Shown here: positions 13,663 to 21,775 of the stretch, one piece after another
Layout of the letters: every line of letters begins with the position of its first letter
Numbering within the stretch: position 1 is the first letter of the stretch
Assembly (NCBI RefSeq): GCF_014646895.1
Contig: NZ_BMOD01000042.1
Location: 1 to 25,740, forward strand
Length of the DNA: 25,740 bases
Origin: Deinococcus roseus
Lineage (GTDB): Bacteria > Deinococcota > Deinococci > Deinococcales > Deinococcaceae
Direction of reading: 5' to 3'
Position numbers and translations under genes: made by a program
Notes under the pieces: generated by a model
Seen by the model: the letters and a program-made list of their open reading frames with translations, nothing else
What the model was told of the DNA's origin: nothing
The model's database searches: none

Positions 13663-14523
13663 ATGGCCCACAAGCGTCGCTTGAAACTTCGTGCAGGATG
13701 GTGGGGGGTGCTGCCCAGCGTGCTTTCCATGCTGGTTTTTGTGGGTTATCCCCTGTTGCAGGTGATCCAGTTCAGCACCCTGGACTGGGGCGGCACGGAC
13801 GATGGGACTTTTGTGGGCATCAAAAATTACCTCAGCCTCTTTACAGATGCAGATTTTGGCCATAGCCTGCTGACCACCCTGGTGTTTGCCCTGATCACCC
13901 TGCCGCTGTTCATGGGGCTTTCCATCCTGGTGGCTGTGGAGATTGATGGCACCAAACTGGAACGGCTGGTCAAGGCCCTGATGTTCATGCCTGGACTGGT
14001 CACAGTGGCCGCCAGTGCGATTTCCTGGTATGTGCTGTTCTCCCCGGACTATGGGGTGCTCAGCGAACTCAGCCAGGGATCGCTGTCCCTGCCCTGGGGA
14101 GACCAGGGCTGGGCCGCGTTGCTGCTGATTGCCCTTTTCACCGTGTGGCAGAACCTGGGCTACGGCATTCTGGTGTTCTCTGCAGGCCTAAAAAGCATCC
14201 CCCATGAGGTCATTGAGGCTGCACGGGTGGATGGGGCACAGGAGAGCCAGATCAAACGCCACATCATCATTCCCCTGCTCAGGCCCAGCGTGGTGTTTCT
14301 GGGGGTGGTGGGTTCGCTGTACGCCCTGCAGTCTTATACAGCGGTGTTCCTGCTGACCCGTGGCGGTCCATTCGGCAGCACCCGCGTGATTGGCTACTAC
14401 CTGTACGAAACGGCCTTTGAACGTTACCGTCTGGGCTACGCTGCAGCCATCAGTGTGCTGGTCCTGATCATCACCTTCACCTTTGCCGCATGGCAGGCCA
14501 GACGCCTGAAAGGCTCCTCATGA
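13663..14523 (+). CDS. ABC sugar/glycerol-phosphate transporter permease, UgpA/MalF type
   Basis: This 286-residue inner-membrane protein has six helices. Its BPD_transp_1 EAA loop reads EAARVDGAQESQIKRHIIIPLLRPS, which contacts the ATPase. The LxxxxGPxxxT-like segment LTRGGPFGSTRVIGYYLYETAF is typical of the MalF/UgpA family of CUT1 importers. The ATG (MAHKRRLKL) gives the usual short basic N-terminus. No Shine-Dalgarno is visible, and translation is probably coupled to the gene ending 7 bp upstream. Its stop overlaps the next permease start by 4 bp. Confidence 0.94.
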   Translation: MAHKRRLKLRAGWWGVLPSVLSMLVFVGYPLLQVIQFSTLDWGGTDDGTFVGIKNYLSLFTDADFGHSLLTTLVFALITLPLFMGLSILVAVEIDGTKLERLVKALMFMPGLVTVAASAISWYVLFSPDYGVLSELSQGSLSLPWGDQGWAALLLIALFTVWQNLGYGILVFSAGLKSIPHEVIEAARVDGAQESQIKRHIIIPLLRPSVVFLGVVGSLYALQSYTAVFLLTRGGPFGSTRVIGYYLYETAFERYRLGYAAAISVLVLIITFTFAAWQARRLKGSS

Positions 14524-15290
14524 GGATCGGGCGCGTTTTCAGTGGAATCATCGTGGTGCTCACCATGATCCCGTTCCTCTGGCTGCTTTACAGCGCCTTT
14601 CTGTCTGCTGATGGGTTTTACAGCGGTCAGCCTCTGAAGATCAGTTTCAGCCTGGAAAACTTCAAATCCCTGGGTCAGGTGAACCTCTGGAAACCCCTGC
14701 TGTTCAGTTTGCTGGCCAGCAGCATCGTGGTGACCCTGCAGATCCTGACTTCCCTGCCTGCGGCCTACGCCATCCGGGCAGGAACCCCACTGCTGGGCCT
14801 GTACCTGTTCTTCTTCGCCATTCCTGCCGAACTGATGCTGGTTCCGCTGTATGGCCTGTTGCAGAAACTGCACCTGCTGAATTCCCCTCTGGCCCTGATT
14901 TTTCCGTTCATGGCCAGCCCTTTCATGGTGTTCCTGCTGTACCAGGGCATGCTGAAAATCCCCTGGGAGTACGTGGAAGCGGCCCGTCTGGACGGAGCCA
15001 GTGAGAGCCGCATCATGTTCCAGACCATGCTGCCCCTGCTGCTCCCCGAACTGGCCGCAGCCAGTGTGCTGGCTTTCGCAGGGCACTGGAACCTGGTGCT
15101 GTACCCCAAAGTGGTGCTCAGCCAGGACTTCCCCACCATCCAGGTGGCCCTCTCCGAACTGATGCGGGCCACCAGCAACAACTGGGGGGTGCTGGGGGCA
15201 GCGGCCCTGGTCACTTCCCTGCCCATCATCCTGCTGTACGGGGTGTTTGAACGTTACGTGGTGAAAACCTTCCAAGGAGGTCTCAAATGA
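14520..15290 (+). CDS. ABC sugar/glycerol-phosphate transporter permease, UgpE/MalG type
   Basis: This 256-residue partner permease has six helices. Its EAA loop EAARLDGASESRIMFQTMLPLLLPE is in the conserved place for CUT1 permeases. It starts at the ATGA overlap with the first permease and ends in an ATGA overlap with the binding protein, so the three genes are tightly coupled. An upstream start in the same frame (14490) would overlap the first permease by 34 bp and is not favoured. Confidence 0.94.
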   Translation: MRIGRVFSGIIVVLTMIPFLWLLYSAFLSADGFYSGQPLKISFSLENFKSLGQVNLWKPLLFSLLASSIVVTLQILTSLPAAYAIRAGTPLLGLYLFFFAIPAELMLVPLYGLLQKLHLLNSPLALIFPFMASPFMVFLLYQGMLKIPWEYVEAARLDGASESRIMFQTMLPLLLPELAAASVLAFAGHWNLVLYPKVVLSQDFPTIQVALSELMRATSNNWGVLGAAALVTSLPIILLYGVFERYVVKTFQGGLK

Positions 15291-16501
15291 GCAAGGCTGT
15301 TCTTCTGACCCTCGGGCTGCTGGGCACACTTTCCCTTTCCACTGCCCTGGCTGCCCCCCTGAAAATCAAATTCTGGCATTCCATGGAAGCCAGCAAAGAA
15401 CAGGTGCAAGACCTGGCCGATGCCTTCAACAAATCCCAGAATGAATTTCAGATCCTGCCCGAAGTGGCCGGGGATTACCGCACCTCCGAAACCAAATTGA
15501 TCGCTGCCCTGCGCTCAGACAACGCCCCCACCATCTTCCAGGCCGAGATCAGCTTCTTCTCCAAACTGGCCGCAGACGGTTCGCTGGCAGACCTGAGCTC
15601 CTTCGAGAAAACCCTGGACGACAAATTCACCAGGGATTTCTACAGCAGCGTGTGGAACTACGGTGAGGTGAACGGCAAACGGGTGGGCCTGCCCTGGAAC
15701 GTCTCCACCCCTGTGCTGTACTACAACGCCACCGCTCTGGAATCTCGCAACATCAAACCCCCCAAAACCTGGGACGAGCTGGAAGAAGTCTCCAAAAAAC
15801 TCACCAACCGGGCCTCCAGAGGCTTCATGGTGATGGCGGAATCCTGGCAGTTTGAACAGATGGTGCTCTCCAGAGGCGGCAACGTGGTCACCGGAGATGG
15901 CAAACCCAACTTCACCAGCCCGGAAGTGATTGACGCCCTGGAACAGCTCTCCAGAATGGTCAGAAACAAAACCGCCACCCCCAGAAACCTTGGGGAAACC
16001 CAGGTGGCCATTCTGGATTTTGTGCGCACCAAGAACTTCATGGTGGTGGCTTCCAGCGCCAACTACCCGGACATCCTGCCTTACAGCGTGGCCTTCAAGC
16101 TGGGTGTGGCCCCCATGCCCTGCGACAAAAAATGCGCGGTTCCACTGGGGGGGGCACAACTGGTGGTCCTCAAAGGGGCTTCCCGCAAAGAGCAGGAAGG
16201 GGCTTTTGAATTCTGGAAATTCCTGATGGAACCCCAGAACCTCAAAAAGTGGATTGAATTCAGCTATTACCTCACGCCCAGAAAGAGTGTGTTGCCCCTG
16301 CTGAAAGACTTCTACGGCGAAAACCCCTACCGCAAGACCGCCTACAACCAGCTCGATGAATCCGTGTCCCGCCCCAAAGTGCCCGCCTACACCCTGTGGC
16401 GCACCTATCTGGAAGAAGCCATCGAAAAAGCCACCAAAGGCAATGTGGCTCCCAGAGCAGCACTGGAAGAAGCGCAACGGAAGGCATTGAGCAGCAAGTA
16501 A
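15287..16501 (+). CDS. ABC transporter substrate-binding protein, UgpB-like
   Basis: This 404-residue periplasmic binding protein (SBP family 1) has a signal peptide ending TALAAP. The mature start KIKFWHSM and the segment GKRVGLPWNVSTPVLYYNATALE match the UgpB/MalE-type fold; the STPVLYYN motif is most like glycerol-3-phosphate binding proteins. Two cysteines (CDKKC) may form a disulfide. A Ugp-type substrate (glycerol 3-phosphate or glycerophosphodiesters) is suggested but not proven, and other sugars remain possible. No ATPase gene is in the operon, so a shared MsmK/UgpC-type ATPase elsewhere is required. Confidence 0.92.
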   Translation: MSKAVLLTLGLLGTLSLSTALAAPLKIKFWHSMEASKEQVQDLADAFNKSQNEFQILPEVAGDYRTSETKLIAALRSDNAPTIFQAEISFFSKLAADGSLADLSSFEKTLDDKFTRDFYSSVWNYGEVNGKRVGLPWNVSTPVLYYNATALESRNIKPPKTWDELEEVSKKLTNRASRGFMVMAESWQFEQMVLSRGGNVVTGDGKPNFTSPEVIDALEQLSRMVRNKTATPRNLGETQVAILDFVRTKNFMVVASSANYPDILPYSVAFKLGVAPMPCDKKCAVPLGGAQLVVLKGASRKEQEGAFEFWKFLMEPQNLKKWIEFSYYLTPRKSVLPLLKDFYGENPYRKTAYNQLDESVSRPKVPAYTLWRTYLEEAIEKATKGNVAPRAALEEAQRKALSSK

Positions 16502-16506
16502 AAGAT

Positions 16507-16616
16507 GCCGAGTGCCGAGAGCATAAAATGCAACAGTTCTGGCAAAACATCAGGTTTTAAAGCTGATGCAAAAGCTTTTTGATTTGCCCTCGGCCCGCAG
16601 CCCTTGGCTCCCGGCC
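16507..16616. repeat. Heptamer-repeat element B (inverted 7-mer arrays)
   Basis: The left arm is GCCGAGT-GCCGAGA (16507-16520). The right arm is four degenerate 7-mers in the opposite sense, CTCGGCC-CGCAGCC-CTTGGCT-CCCGGCC (16589-16616). The core contains GCAAAAGC-N8-TTGCCCTCGGCCC, shared with element A. It fills most of the gap between the binding-protein gene and the isomerase gene. Confidence 0.8.
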
Positions 16617-16644
16617 CTCTCCACTCCTGTTATCCTGAGGAACC

Positions 16645-17436
16645 ATGCCCAAAAACATGAAAGTCGGTTACACCCCGATCAGTGCCAACATTCTGGATCT
16701 GGATGAAGCGTTCAGGCTTGCTGTGGAGTTGCAACTGGATTTTGTAGAGCTCGCTTACGACCTACAGGAGATCCTGCCCAGCAGTCAACCGGTGCAAAAG
16801 GTGAAGGAACTGAAAGCCGCCACAGGCGTGGGGGTCACGGTGCATTTGCCTTATCTGGAACTCAATCTGGCTTCCCTGTTTGAGGGGGTGCGCAAAGTCT
16901 CTGTGGAGCGCATGCAGCAGGCGTTTGAGTACACATCCAGTGTGGAAGCGCTGAACAGCGTTTTGCATGGAGGCCGCATCCCTGAGCGCCATCCCCTGAT
17001 CTTGCAGGCTGCCAGAGGGCAACTGCTCAGAAGCCTGGAGGTGCTGAAAAGCCCTGGCATTCCGGTCACGCTGGAAAACACCCACATCAACCCCCTGGAG
17101 TTCCTGCAAGGCAAAGAGGAACTGCAGGAGATGAGCCAGTACGCAGGGTTCGGGGTGTGTCTGGATGTGGGCCATGCGCTGATTGAGGGGGGCGAGGAGC
17201 AGATTGCCGATTACTGGACGCTGCCGCACATCACCCACCTGCATTTGCAGGACAACCTGGGCCTTCAGGACGACCATTTTGCACTGGGTCGGGGCAAAAT
17301 CAACTGGCAGAACCACCAGAAGCACCTGCAGGATTTCTCAGGCACCGTGTGTCTGGAAATCAGTGGCGGTCCTGAGGATGTGCGCCATTCCGCTGCTTTC
17401 CTGCGTGAATTGCTGGGCACAACAGCGCTGCCATGA
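16645..17436 (+). CDS. Sugar phosphate isomerase/epimerase family protein (xylose isomerase-like TIM barrel)
   Basis: This 263-residue protein shows the AP-endonuclease-2/xylose-isomerase-like barrel pattern. Strand-end motifs carry likely metal ligands: VTVHLPYLELNLAS, VLHGGR, VTLENTHINPLE (Glu), GVCLDVGHALIEGG (Asp, His), HITHLHLQDNLGLQDDHFALGRGKINW (His, Asp, His) and VCLEISGG (Glu). The real substrate cannot be read from sequence. GAGG 5-6 nt before the ATG supports the start. It follows the Ugp-like operon in the same direction and overlaps the Sel1-repeat gene by 4 bp. Confidence 0.9.
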   Translation: MPKNMKVGYTPISANILDLDEAFRLAVELQLDFVELAYDLQEILPSSQPVQKVKELKAATGVGVTVHLPYLELNLASLFEGVRKVSVERMQQAFEYTSSVEALNSVLHGGRIPERHPLILQAARGQLLRSLEVLKSPGIPVTLENTHINPLEFLQGKEELQEMSQYAGFGVCLDVGHALIEGGEEQIADYWTLPHITHLHLQDNLGLQDDHFALGRGKINWQNHQKHLQDFSGTVCLEISGGPEDVRHSAAFLRELLGTTALP

Positions 17437-17921
17437 CAGCCAGAACCAAGGTTTTGTGCTTGTTGCTGGGCTTGCTCAGCAATGTGCAGGCCCAGTCCCT
17501 CTCTGAACTGCGTGAAGCTGCAGGTCAGGGCAAAGCCAGTGCCCAGTTTCAGCTTGCCATGCAGTATGAACTGCTGGGTTTGCCTGCCAACTCGCTGTAC
17601 TGGCTGTTCAAAGCGGCCAGAAATGGCAGTGTCACCGCCCAGTACAACCTGTACCAGCGTTACCGCACCGGGAAAACCGTCCGGCAAGATGCAGCAAAGG
17701 CCCGCAGGTGGCTGAAAGCTGCTTCCTGCTCAGGTCTGGTGAATGCCCAGACCCAGCTTGCCCTGGAACTGGAAAAGGAAGATCCTGCTCAGGCTTACCT
17801 CTGGCTCAAAGAGGCCAGCAAACAGCAGTATCCTGCAGCGCTGAGGGCACTGGAACGGCTGGACCCCAGTCTGACGAATCCACATCTTCGGCTTGCAGAC
17901 CTCTGTGTTCCTTCCCCCTGA
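17433..17921 (+). CDS. Sel1-repeat (TPR-like) exported protein
   Basis: This 162-residue protein has a signal peptide (VLCLLLGLLSNVQAQ) and about three Sel1-like helical repeats. Examples are AAGQGKASAQFQLAMQYE, AARNGSVTAQYNLYQRYRTGK with AAKARRWLKAAS, and GLVNAQTQLALELE with PAQAYLWLKEAS. Such repeats mediate protein-protein contacts at the cell surface or in signalling. Its ATG overlaps the isomerase stop (ATGA), so they are co-translated. No catalytic residues are expected. Confidence 0.85.
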   Translation: MTARTKVLCLLLGLLSNVQAQSLSELREAAGQGKASAQFQLAMQYELLGLPANSLYWLFKAARNGSVTAQYNLYQRYRTGKTVRQDAAKARRWLKAASCSGLVNAQTQLALELEKEDPAQAYLWLKEASKQQYPAALRALERLDPSLTNPHLRLADLCVPSP

Positions 17922-17927
17922 GCTTGA

Positions 17928-19292
17928 TCAGAAAATCTTGCCTGGATTGAGCAGGTTGTGGGGGTCAAACACCTGTTTGATGGCCCGCATGTAGGGGATC
18001 AAATCTCCGTGTTCCTGTTCCAGGTATTTTCTTTTCCTGAGTCCAATGCCATGTTCTCCGGTGCAGGTGCCTCCCACTTCCAGGGCTTTTTGCACCATCA
18101 AGTCAGACACCTGATGGATGCTGGTCCAGGTTGCTTCATCTGCGGCATCTCCATGAAACAGCACATGGTAATTGCCGTCTCCCACATGCCCCAGCAGGAC
18201 GGCATCCAGACCATGCTGCAGGCACAATTCCTGCGTGTGAGACACCACGTCTGGCAGCTGGGAAATGGGCACGCACAGATCGGTGGTGTGGGTTTCATGG
18301 CCAGGATTCAGGCGTTTGAGGGCATAGAAAGCGTGATGGCGGGACTCCCAGAGTTCCCGGCGTTCGGGTTCTTCACGGGCCAGAATGAAACGGGTGGCGC
18401 AAGATTCCATGCAGCATTCCCGCAGGATGTCCAGGTTTTCCCTGAGGAGGGCCTCTCCACTGCCTGAAAGCTCAATCCACAGGGTGGGGGTTTCCGGATG
18501 GGTGGTGCCCTTGTACTGGTTGACCGCCTGCACAGCACGTGCATCCACCAACTCGATGCGCTCGGGGTTCAATCCTGCTCCCATCACGGTCACGGCACAA
18601 TTGACAGCATCCTGCACACTGTCAAAGGTGACTTTTGCCACCGCCACCGCCACCGGCAGGGGATGCAATTTCACCGTCAGTTCGGTGATCACCCCCAGCG
18701 TTCCCTCCGCGCCGATGAACAGGTGTTTGAGGTCGTAGCCAGCACTGGTTTTGCGGGCTTTAGATCCCACATGGATCACCTCGCCTGACAGCAAGGCCAC
18801 CCGCATGTCCAGCACCTGATCGCGCATGGTGCCGTATTTGACGGCCCCTGTCCCTGAAGCATTGGTGGAAGCCATGCCGCCCAGAGAGGCATCTGCTCCG
18901 GGATCCACAGCGAAAAAGAGACCGTGGGGTCTGGACTGTCGGGACAGTTCTGGATAAATCACTCCGGGTTGCACCACAGCACAGAAGTCATGCTGCTGGA
19001 TCTGCAGCACCCGGTTCATGCGGCTGAGGTCCAGGCTGATGCCGCCCTGAACGGGGAGCACCTGCCCTTCAATGCTGCTGCCCACCGCAAAAGGCACCAC
19101 GGGCATCTGAAAGGTGCGGGCGACTTCCAGCACTTTCAGGACATCTGCTTCGGATTCTGCAAAAACCACCACGTCTGGGAGGTGGGTTTCTGGATAGGAT
19201 TCATCTCTGGAGTGGGATTCCAGAATGCTGGGGGCCACACTCACCTGTGCTAAAAAATGGGCTTTCAATGCGTCCAGTGCCTCTGCATGCAT
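17928..19292 (-). CDS. FAD-linked oxidase, GlcD / D-lactate dehydrogenase (cytochrome) type
   Basis: This 454-residue flavoprotein probably oxidises a 2-hydroxy acid such as D-lactate or glycolate. The FAD-binding PCMH domain is at about 30-215 (VPFAVGSSIEGQVLPVQGG, DPGADASLGGMASTNASG, GAVKYGTMRDQVL). The C-terminal FAD-oxidase domain ends with GEHGIGLRKRKYL and FDPHNLLNPGKIF. Length and the HVGDGNYH metal/substrate motif fit the LDHD/GlcD family. GlcE and GlcF are not adjacent, so the D-lactate dehydrogenase reading is slightly favoured. The ATG at 19292 gives a typical N-terminus; TTG at 19328 is an alternative. It is convergent with the Sel1 gene. Confidence 0.92.
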   Translation of the reverse strand: MHAEALDALKAHFLAQVSVAPSILESHSRDESYPETHLPDVVVFAESEADVLKVLEVARTFQMPVVPFAVGSSIEGQVLPVQGGISLDLSRMNRVLQIQQHDFCAVVQPGVIYPELSRQSRPHGLFFAVDPGADASLGGMASTNASGTGAVKYGTMRDQVLDMRVALLSGEVIHVGSKARKTSAGYDLKHLFIGAEGTLGVITELTVKLHPLPVAVAVAKVTFDSVQDAVNCAVTVMGAGLNPERIELVDARAVQAVNQYKGTTHPETPTLWIELSGSGEALLRENLDILRECCMESCATRFILAREEPERRELWESRHHAFYALKRLNPGHETHTTDLCVPISQLPDVVSHTQELCLQHGLDAVLLGHVGDGNYHVLFHGDAADEATWTSIHQVSDLMVQKALEVGGTCTGEHGIGLRKRKYLEQEHGDLIPYMRAIKQVFDPHNLLNPGKIF

Positions 19293-19384
19293 GCTCCCAT
19301 TGTGAAGGGTAAAGCCCCTGGAAACCAAGGGGTTTTGCCCTTACACCTGAAACCTGCCTGAAGAAACCCACCAATTTATCAGTA

Positions 19385-19401
19385 TTTCTGGAAATCAGAA
19401 A
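19385..19401. promoter_or_regulatory. Inverted repeat TTTCTG-N5-CAGAAA in a divergent promoter region
   Basis: The perfect 6-bp inverted repeat lies between the FAD oxidase gene and the repeat lipoprotein gene. On the minus strand its first half (TTTCTG) is 17 bp from TAAATT, so it would overlap the -35 of a possible oxidase promoter and could be an operator. Confidence 0.35.
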
Positions 19402-19414
19402 TGGGGCGTTCCCC

Positions 19415-19444
19415 TTATTGTTCAGATTTTGTAACGGATATATG
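19415..19444 (+). promoter_or_regulatory. Possible promoter of the repeat lipoprotein
   Basis: TTATTG (19415-19420), an 18-bp spacer and TATATG (19439-19444) are a moderate sigma-70-type match. AAAGGA lies 9 nt before the ATG at 19483. Confidence 0.4.
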
Positions 19445-19482
19445 CTGACGCAGATATTCGCACAATCGAAAGGATGTTCAAG

Positions 19483-20118
19483 ATGAAACACTGGATGTTT
19501 GCCGCACTGGGCCTGCTGATGATCGGCTGCAACAAAGTCGCCCCCCCTCAAGACCTCGCCACCGCCCTGACCCCTCAACCCCAGGGCACCACCCTGTGCA
19601 GCAACAACCTGGTTCCCTCGGGCTGGGTGGTCACCCGCGCCTACTACTCTGGCAGCTGCGGCAGCAACTTCGGCAACAACACCTACACCATCGAAAACAC
19701 CGCTAATCTGACCTCCCTCACCCCCGTGTGCGGAGCCTACTCTTTCCCCCCCAGTGGATGGGTGGCCACCAGCATCTTCAGCAGCTCTGGATGCAGCAGC
19801 ACCAGCAGCGTCAGCAACACCGCCTACACCATCCAGAACACCGCTGGACTGAGCACCCTCAGCGCCATGTGCGCCACCGTCACCCAGCCCCCCAGTGGGT
19901 GGGTGGTCACCTCGGTGAACAACTTCAGCTCTGCCTGCAGTGCACCCAACCGCAGCCCCATCAGCTACAGCATTTCCAACACCGCAAAATTCACCAGCAT
20001 TTCTCCCGTGTGCTCCAGCTACTCCATGGTGCCCTCTGGATGGACCATCACCTCCAGGTTCACCAGTTCCGGGTGCGGCAGCAGCTTGAATAACGCCTAC
20101 GCCATCCGCAAGCTCTGA
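19483..20118 (+). CDS. Lipoprotein with four cysteine-containing repeats, unknown function
   Basis: This 211-residue protein starts with a lipoprotein signal (MKHWMFAALGLLMIGC, Cys16). The rest is four tandem repeats of 44-47 residues, each with the pattern C-x5/6-PSGW-x2-T-x(7-8)-S-x-C and most followed by Y-x-I-x-NT. Cysteines fall at 39/59, 83/104, 130/152 and 177/198, one pair per repeat, so each unit could be a small disulfide-bonded domain. It is very rich in Ser, Thr and Asn and poor in charge. I know of no function. AAAGGA at 9 nt supports the ATG at 19483 over 19474. It is a single-gene unit with its own terminator. Confidence 0.83.
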   Translation: MKHWMFAALGLLMIGCNKVAPPQDLATALTPQPQGTTLCSNNLVPSGWVVTRAYYSGSCGSNFGNNTYTIENTANLTSLTPVCGAYSFPPSGWVATSIFSSSGCSSTSSVSNTAYTIQNTAGLSTLSAMCATVTQPPSGWVVTSVNNFSSACSAPNRSPISYSISNTAKFTSISPVCSSYSMVPSGWTITSRFTSSGCGSSLNNAYAIRKL

Positions 20119-20149
20119 TCCCTTCAGAGGCCATACAACTTTGTTCCAG

Positions 20150-20185
20150 CAGCCGGAAGAAAACCTTCTGGCTGTTTGTTCTTTT
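20150..20185 (+). terminator. Intrinsic terminator of the repeat lipoprotein
   Basis: CAGCCGGAAG (20150-20159), a 5-nt loop and CTTCTGGCTG (20165-20174) form a 10-bp stem with one G-T pair. TTTGTTCTTTT follows. Confidence 0.88.
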
Positions 20186-20242
20186 GGGTTGTGGCCCAGC
20201 GGCCTGATTTTCAGTGCAGACTCTTTTAGACTGAAACCAGCC

Positions 20243-21763
20243 ATGAATTTGAGCCTGATTCTCTCCCAGCATGCCCACAACACCCCGGACAGGCCTGCCC
20301 TGATCACCCGCCAGGGAACCACCACCTACCTTCAACTGGAGCAAATGTCAGACAGCATGGCCGTACAGCTGCGAAAATTGGGCGTGCAGCAAAGCACCCG
20401 TGTGCTGGTGCTCATTCCCATTGGCCCGGAGCTTTATGCCACCCTGGCCGCCCTCTGGAAACTGGGGGCCGTGGCCGTGATTGTGGACCCAGGAGCAGGC
20501 ACAGCCAACTTCAGGCACGGGGCAAAAGCAACCCAGCCAGAGGTTTTTGTGGGCATCCCAAAAGCCCACCTGCTGCGTTTGCTCAGCCCAGAATTGCGGC
20601 AGGTGAGAAAGCATCTGGTGACTTCTGGCTGGTTGCCGTTCACAACCCCATGGATCCAGCAGAAGGTTGATGCTGTGGCTGCCCTGGATCTTCCAGCAGA
20701 CGCACCTGCCCTGATCACTTTCACTTCGGGGAGCACGGCCAGACCCAAAGCAGCATCCCGTTCCCATGCCTTTTTGCTGGCCCAGAATCAGGCCCTGCAA
20801 CACACCCTGCAACTGGAACCAGACGGCACTCACCTCTGCACCCTGGCCGTGGTCACTTTGACTGTGCTGGCTGCTGGAGGCACCGCCCTGATCCCGGATG
20901 CAAAGCTGGCCCGACCTGGCTTCATTGATCCAGAACCCGTCTTGAAGCAACTGAACAGCCACCCAGCTTTAACTGTGGCTGCTTCTCCAGCTTTTGTGGA
21001 ACGTCTGGCCGAAAACGGAATGCTGCCTTTCAAACGCATTTATGTGGGAGGTGCCCCTGTGTTCCCCTATCAACTGGAACTGTTCACAAAGCAGTCCCAG
21101 GCAGAAGTGTACAGCGTTTACGGTTCCACCGAAGCCGAACCCATCGCAGAACAGGCTTACGCTGAAATCAAAGAGGCAGATTTTGCACAGATGCGCACCG
21201 GAAAAGGACTGCTGGCAGGGCTTCCCGTTGAGGAAATCCAGCTGAAAATCCTGCCAGACCAGCACGGTCAACTTTTTCCCTACCAGACCCGTCAGGCATT
21301 TGAGGCAGCAGCTTTGCCTTCCCTGCGAACCGGAGAAATTGTGGTCACTGGAGGCCATGTTTTAAAAAGCTACCTGGACCCTGCAGGCAACAAAGAAACC
21401 AAATGGATGGATGAAACAGGCACCACCTGGCACCGCACTGGAGATGCAGGGTACCTGGATCAGCAGGGCAGGTTGTGGCTGCTGGGAAGATGCTCTGCAA
21501 AGGTGCAAGACAGCAAAGGCACCCTGTACCCTTTCAGTGTGGAGGTCGCTGCCCAGCACCACACCGCAGTCAAACGGGCTGCCCTCACTGCTCAGGACGG
21601 CAAACGGGTGCTGTGGGTGCAATGGAAAGACCCAGAAGACCTCTCAGGCCTCAAAAAAATGCTTGAATGGGCTTCTCTGGACGACATTCGCAGCATTGCA
21701 AAAATTCCGCTGGACCGCAGGCACAACGCCAAGGTGGATTACACCCGACTCAACCACAAGTGA
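20243..21763 (+). CDS. AMP-forming acyl/aryl ligase-like protein (ANL superfamily), OleC-like C-terminus
   Basis: This 506-residue enzyme has the ANL adenylation fold. The P-loop A3 motif is ITFTSGSTARPKAASRSH (about 158-175), where the usual TG-x-PKG is replaced by TA-x-PKA. The A5-type motif VYSVYGSTEAEP and the A7 motif WHRTGDAGYLDQQGRLWLLGR are present. The C-terminal catalytic-lysine motif DRRHNAKVDYTRL resembles OleC-type and fatty-acid ligases. It would activate a carboxylic acid with ATP; the acid is unknown. The ATG at 20243 gives a normal N-terminus. TAGACT 10 nt before it, with CTGATT 17 bp further up, suggests a near-leaderless mRNA. No partner genes are adjacent. Confidence 0.85.
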   Translation: MNLSLILSQHAHNTPDRPALITRQGTTTYLQLEQMSDSMAVQLRKLGVQQSTRVLVLIPIGPELYATLAALWKLGAVAVIVDPGAGTANFRHGAKATQPEVFVGIPKAHLLRLLSPELRQVRKHLVTSGWLPFTTPWIQQKVDAVAALDLPADAPALITFTSGSTARPKAASRSHAFLLAQNQALQHTLQLEPDGTHLCTLAVVTLTVLAAGGTALIPDAKLARPGFIDPEPVLKQLNSHPALTVAASPAFVERLAENGMLPFKRIYVGGAPVFPYQLELFTKQSQAEVYSVYGSTEAEPIAEQAYAEIKEADFAQMRTGKGLLAGLPVEEIQLKILPDQHGQLFPYQTRQAFEAAALPSLRTGEIVVTGGHVLKSYLDPAGNKETKWMDETGTTWHRTGDAGYLDQQGRLWLLGRCSAKVQDSKGTLYPFSVEVAAQHHTAVKRAALTAQDGKRVLWVQWKDPEDLSGLKKMLEWASLDDIRSIAKIPLDRRHNAKVDYTRLNHK

Positions 21764-21775
21764 TGCAGCAGCCCT

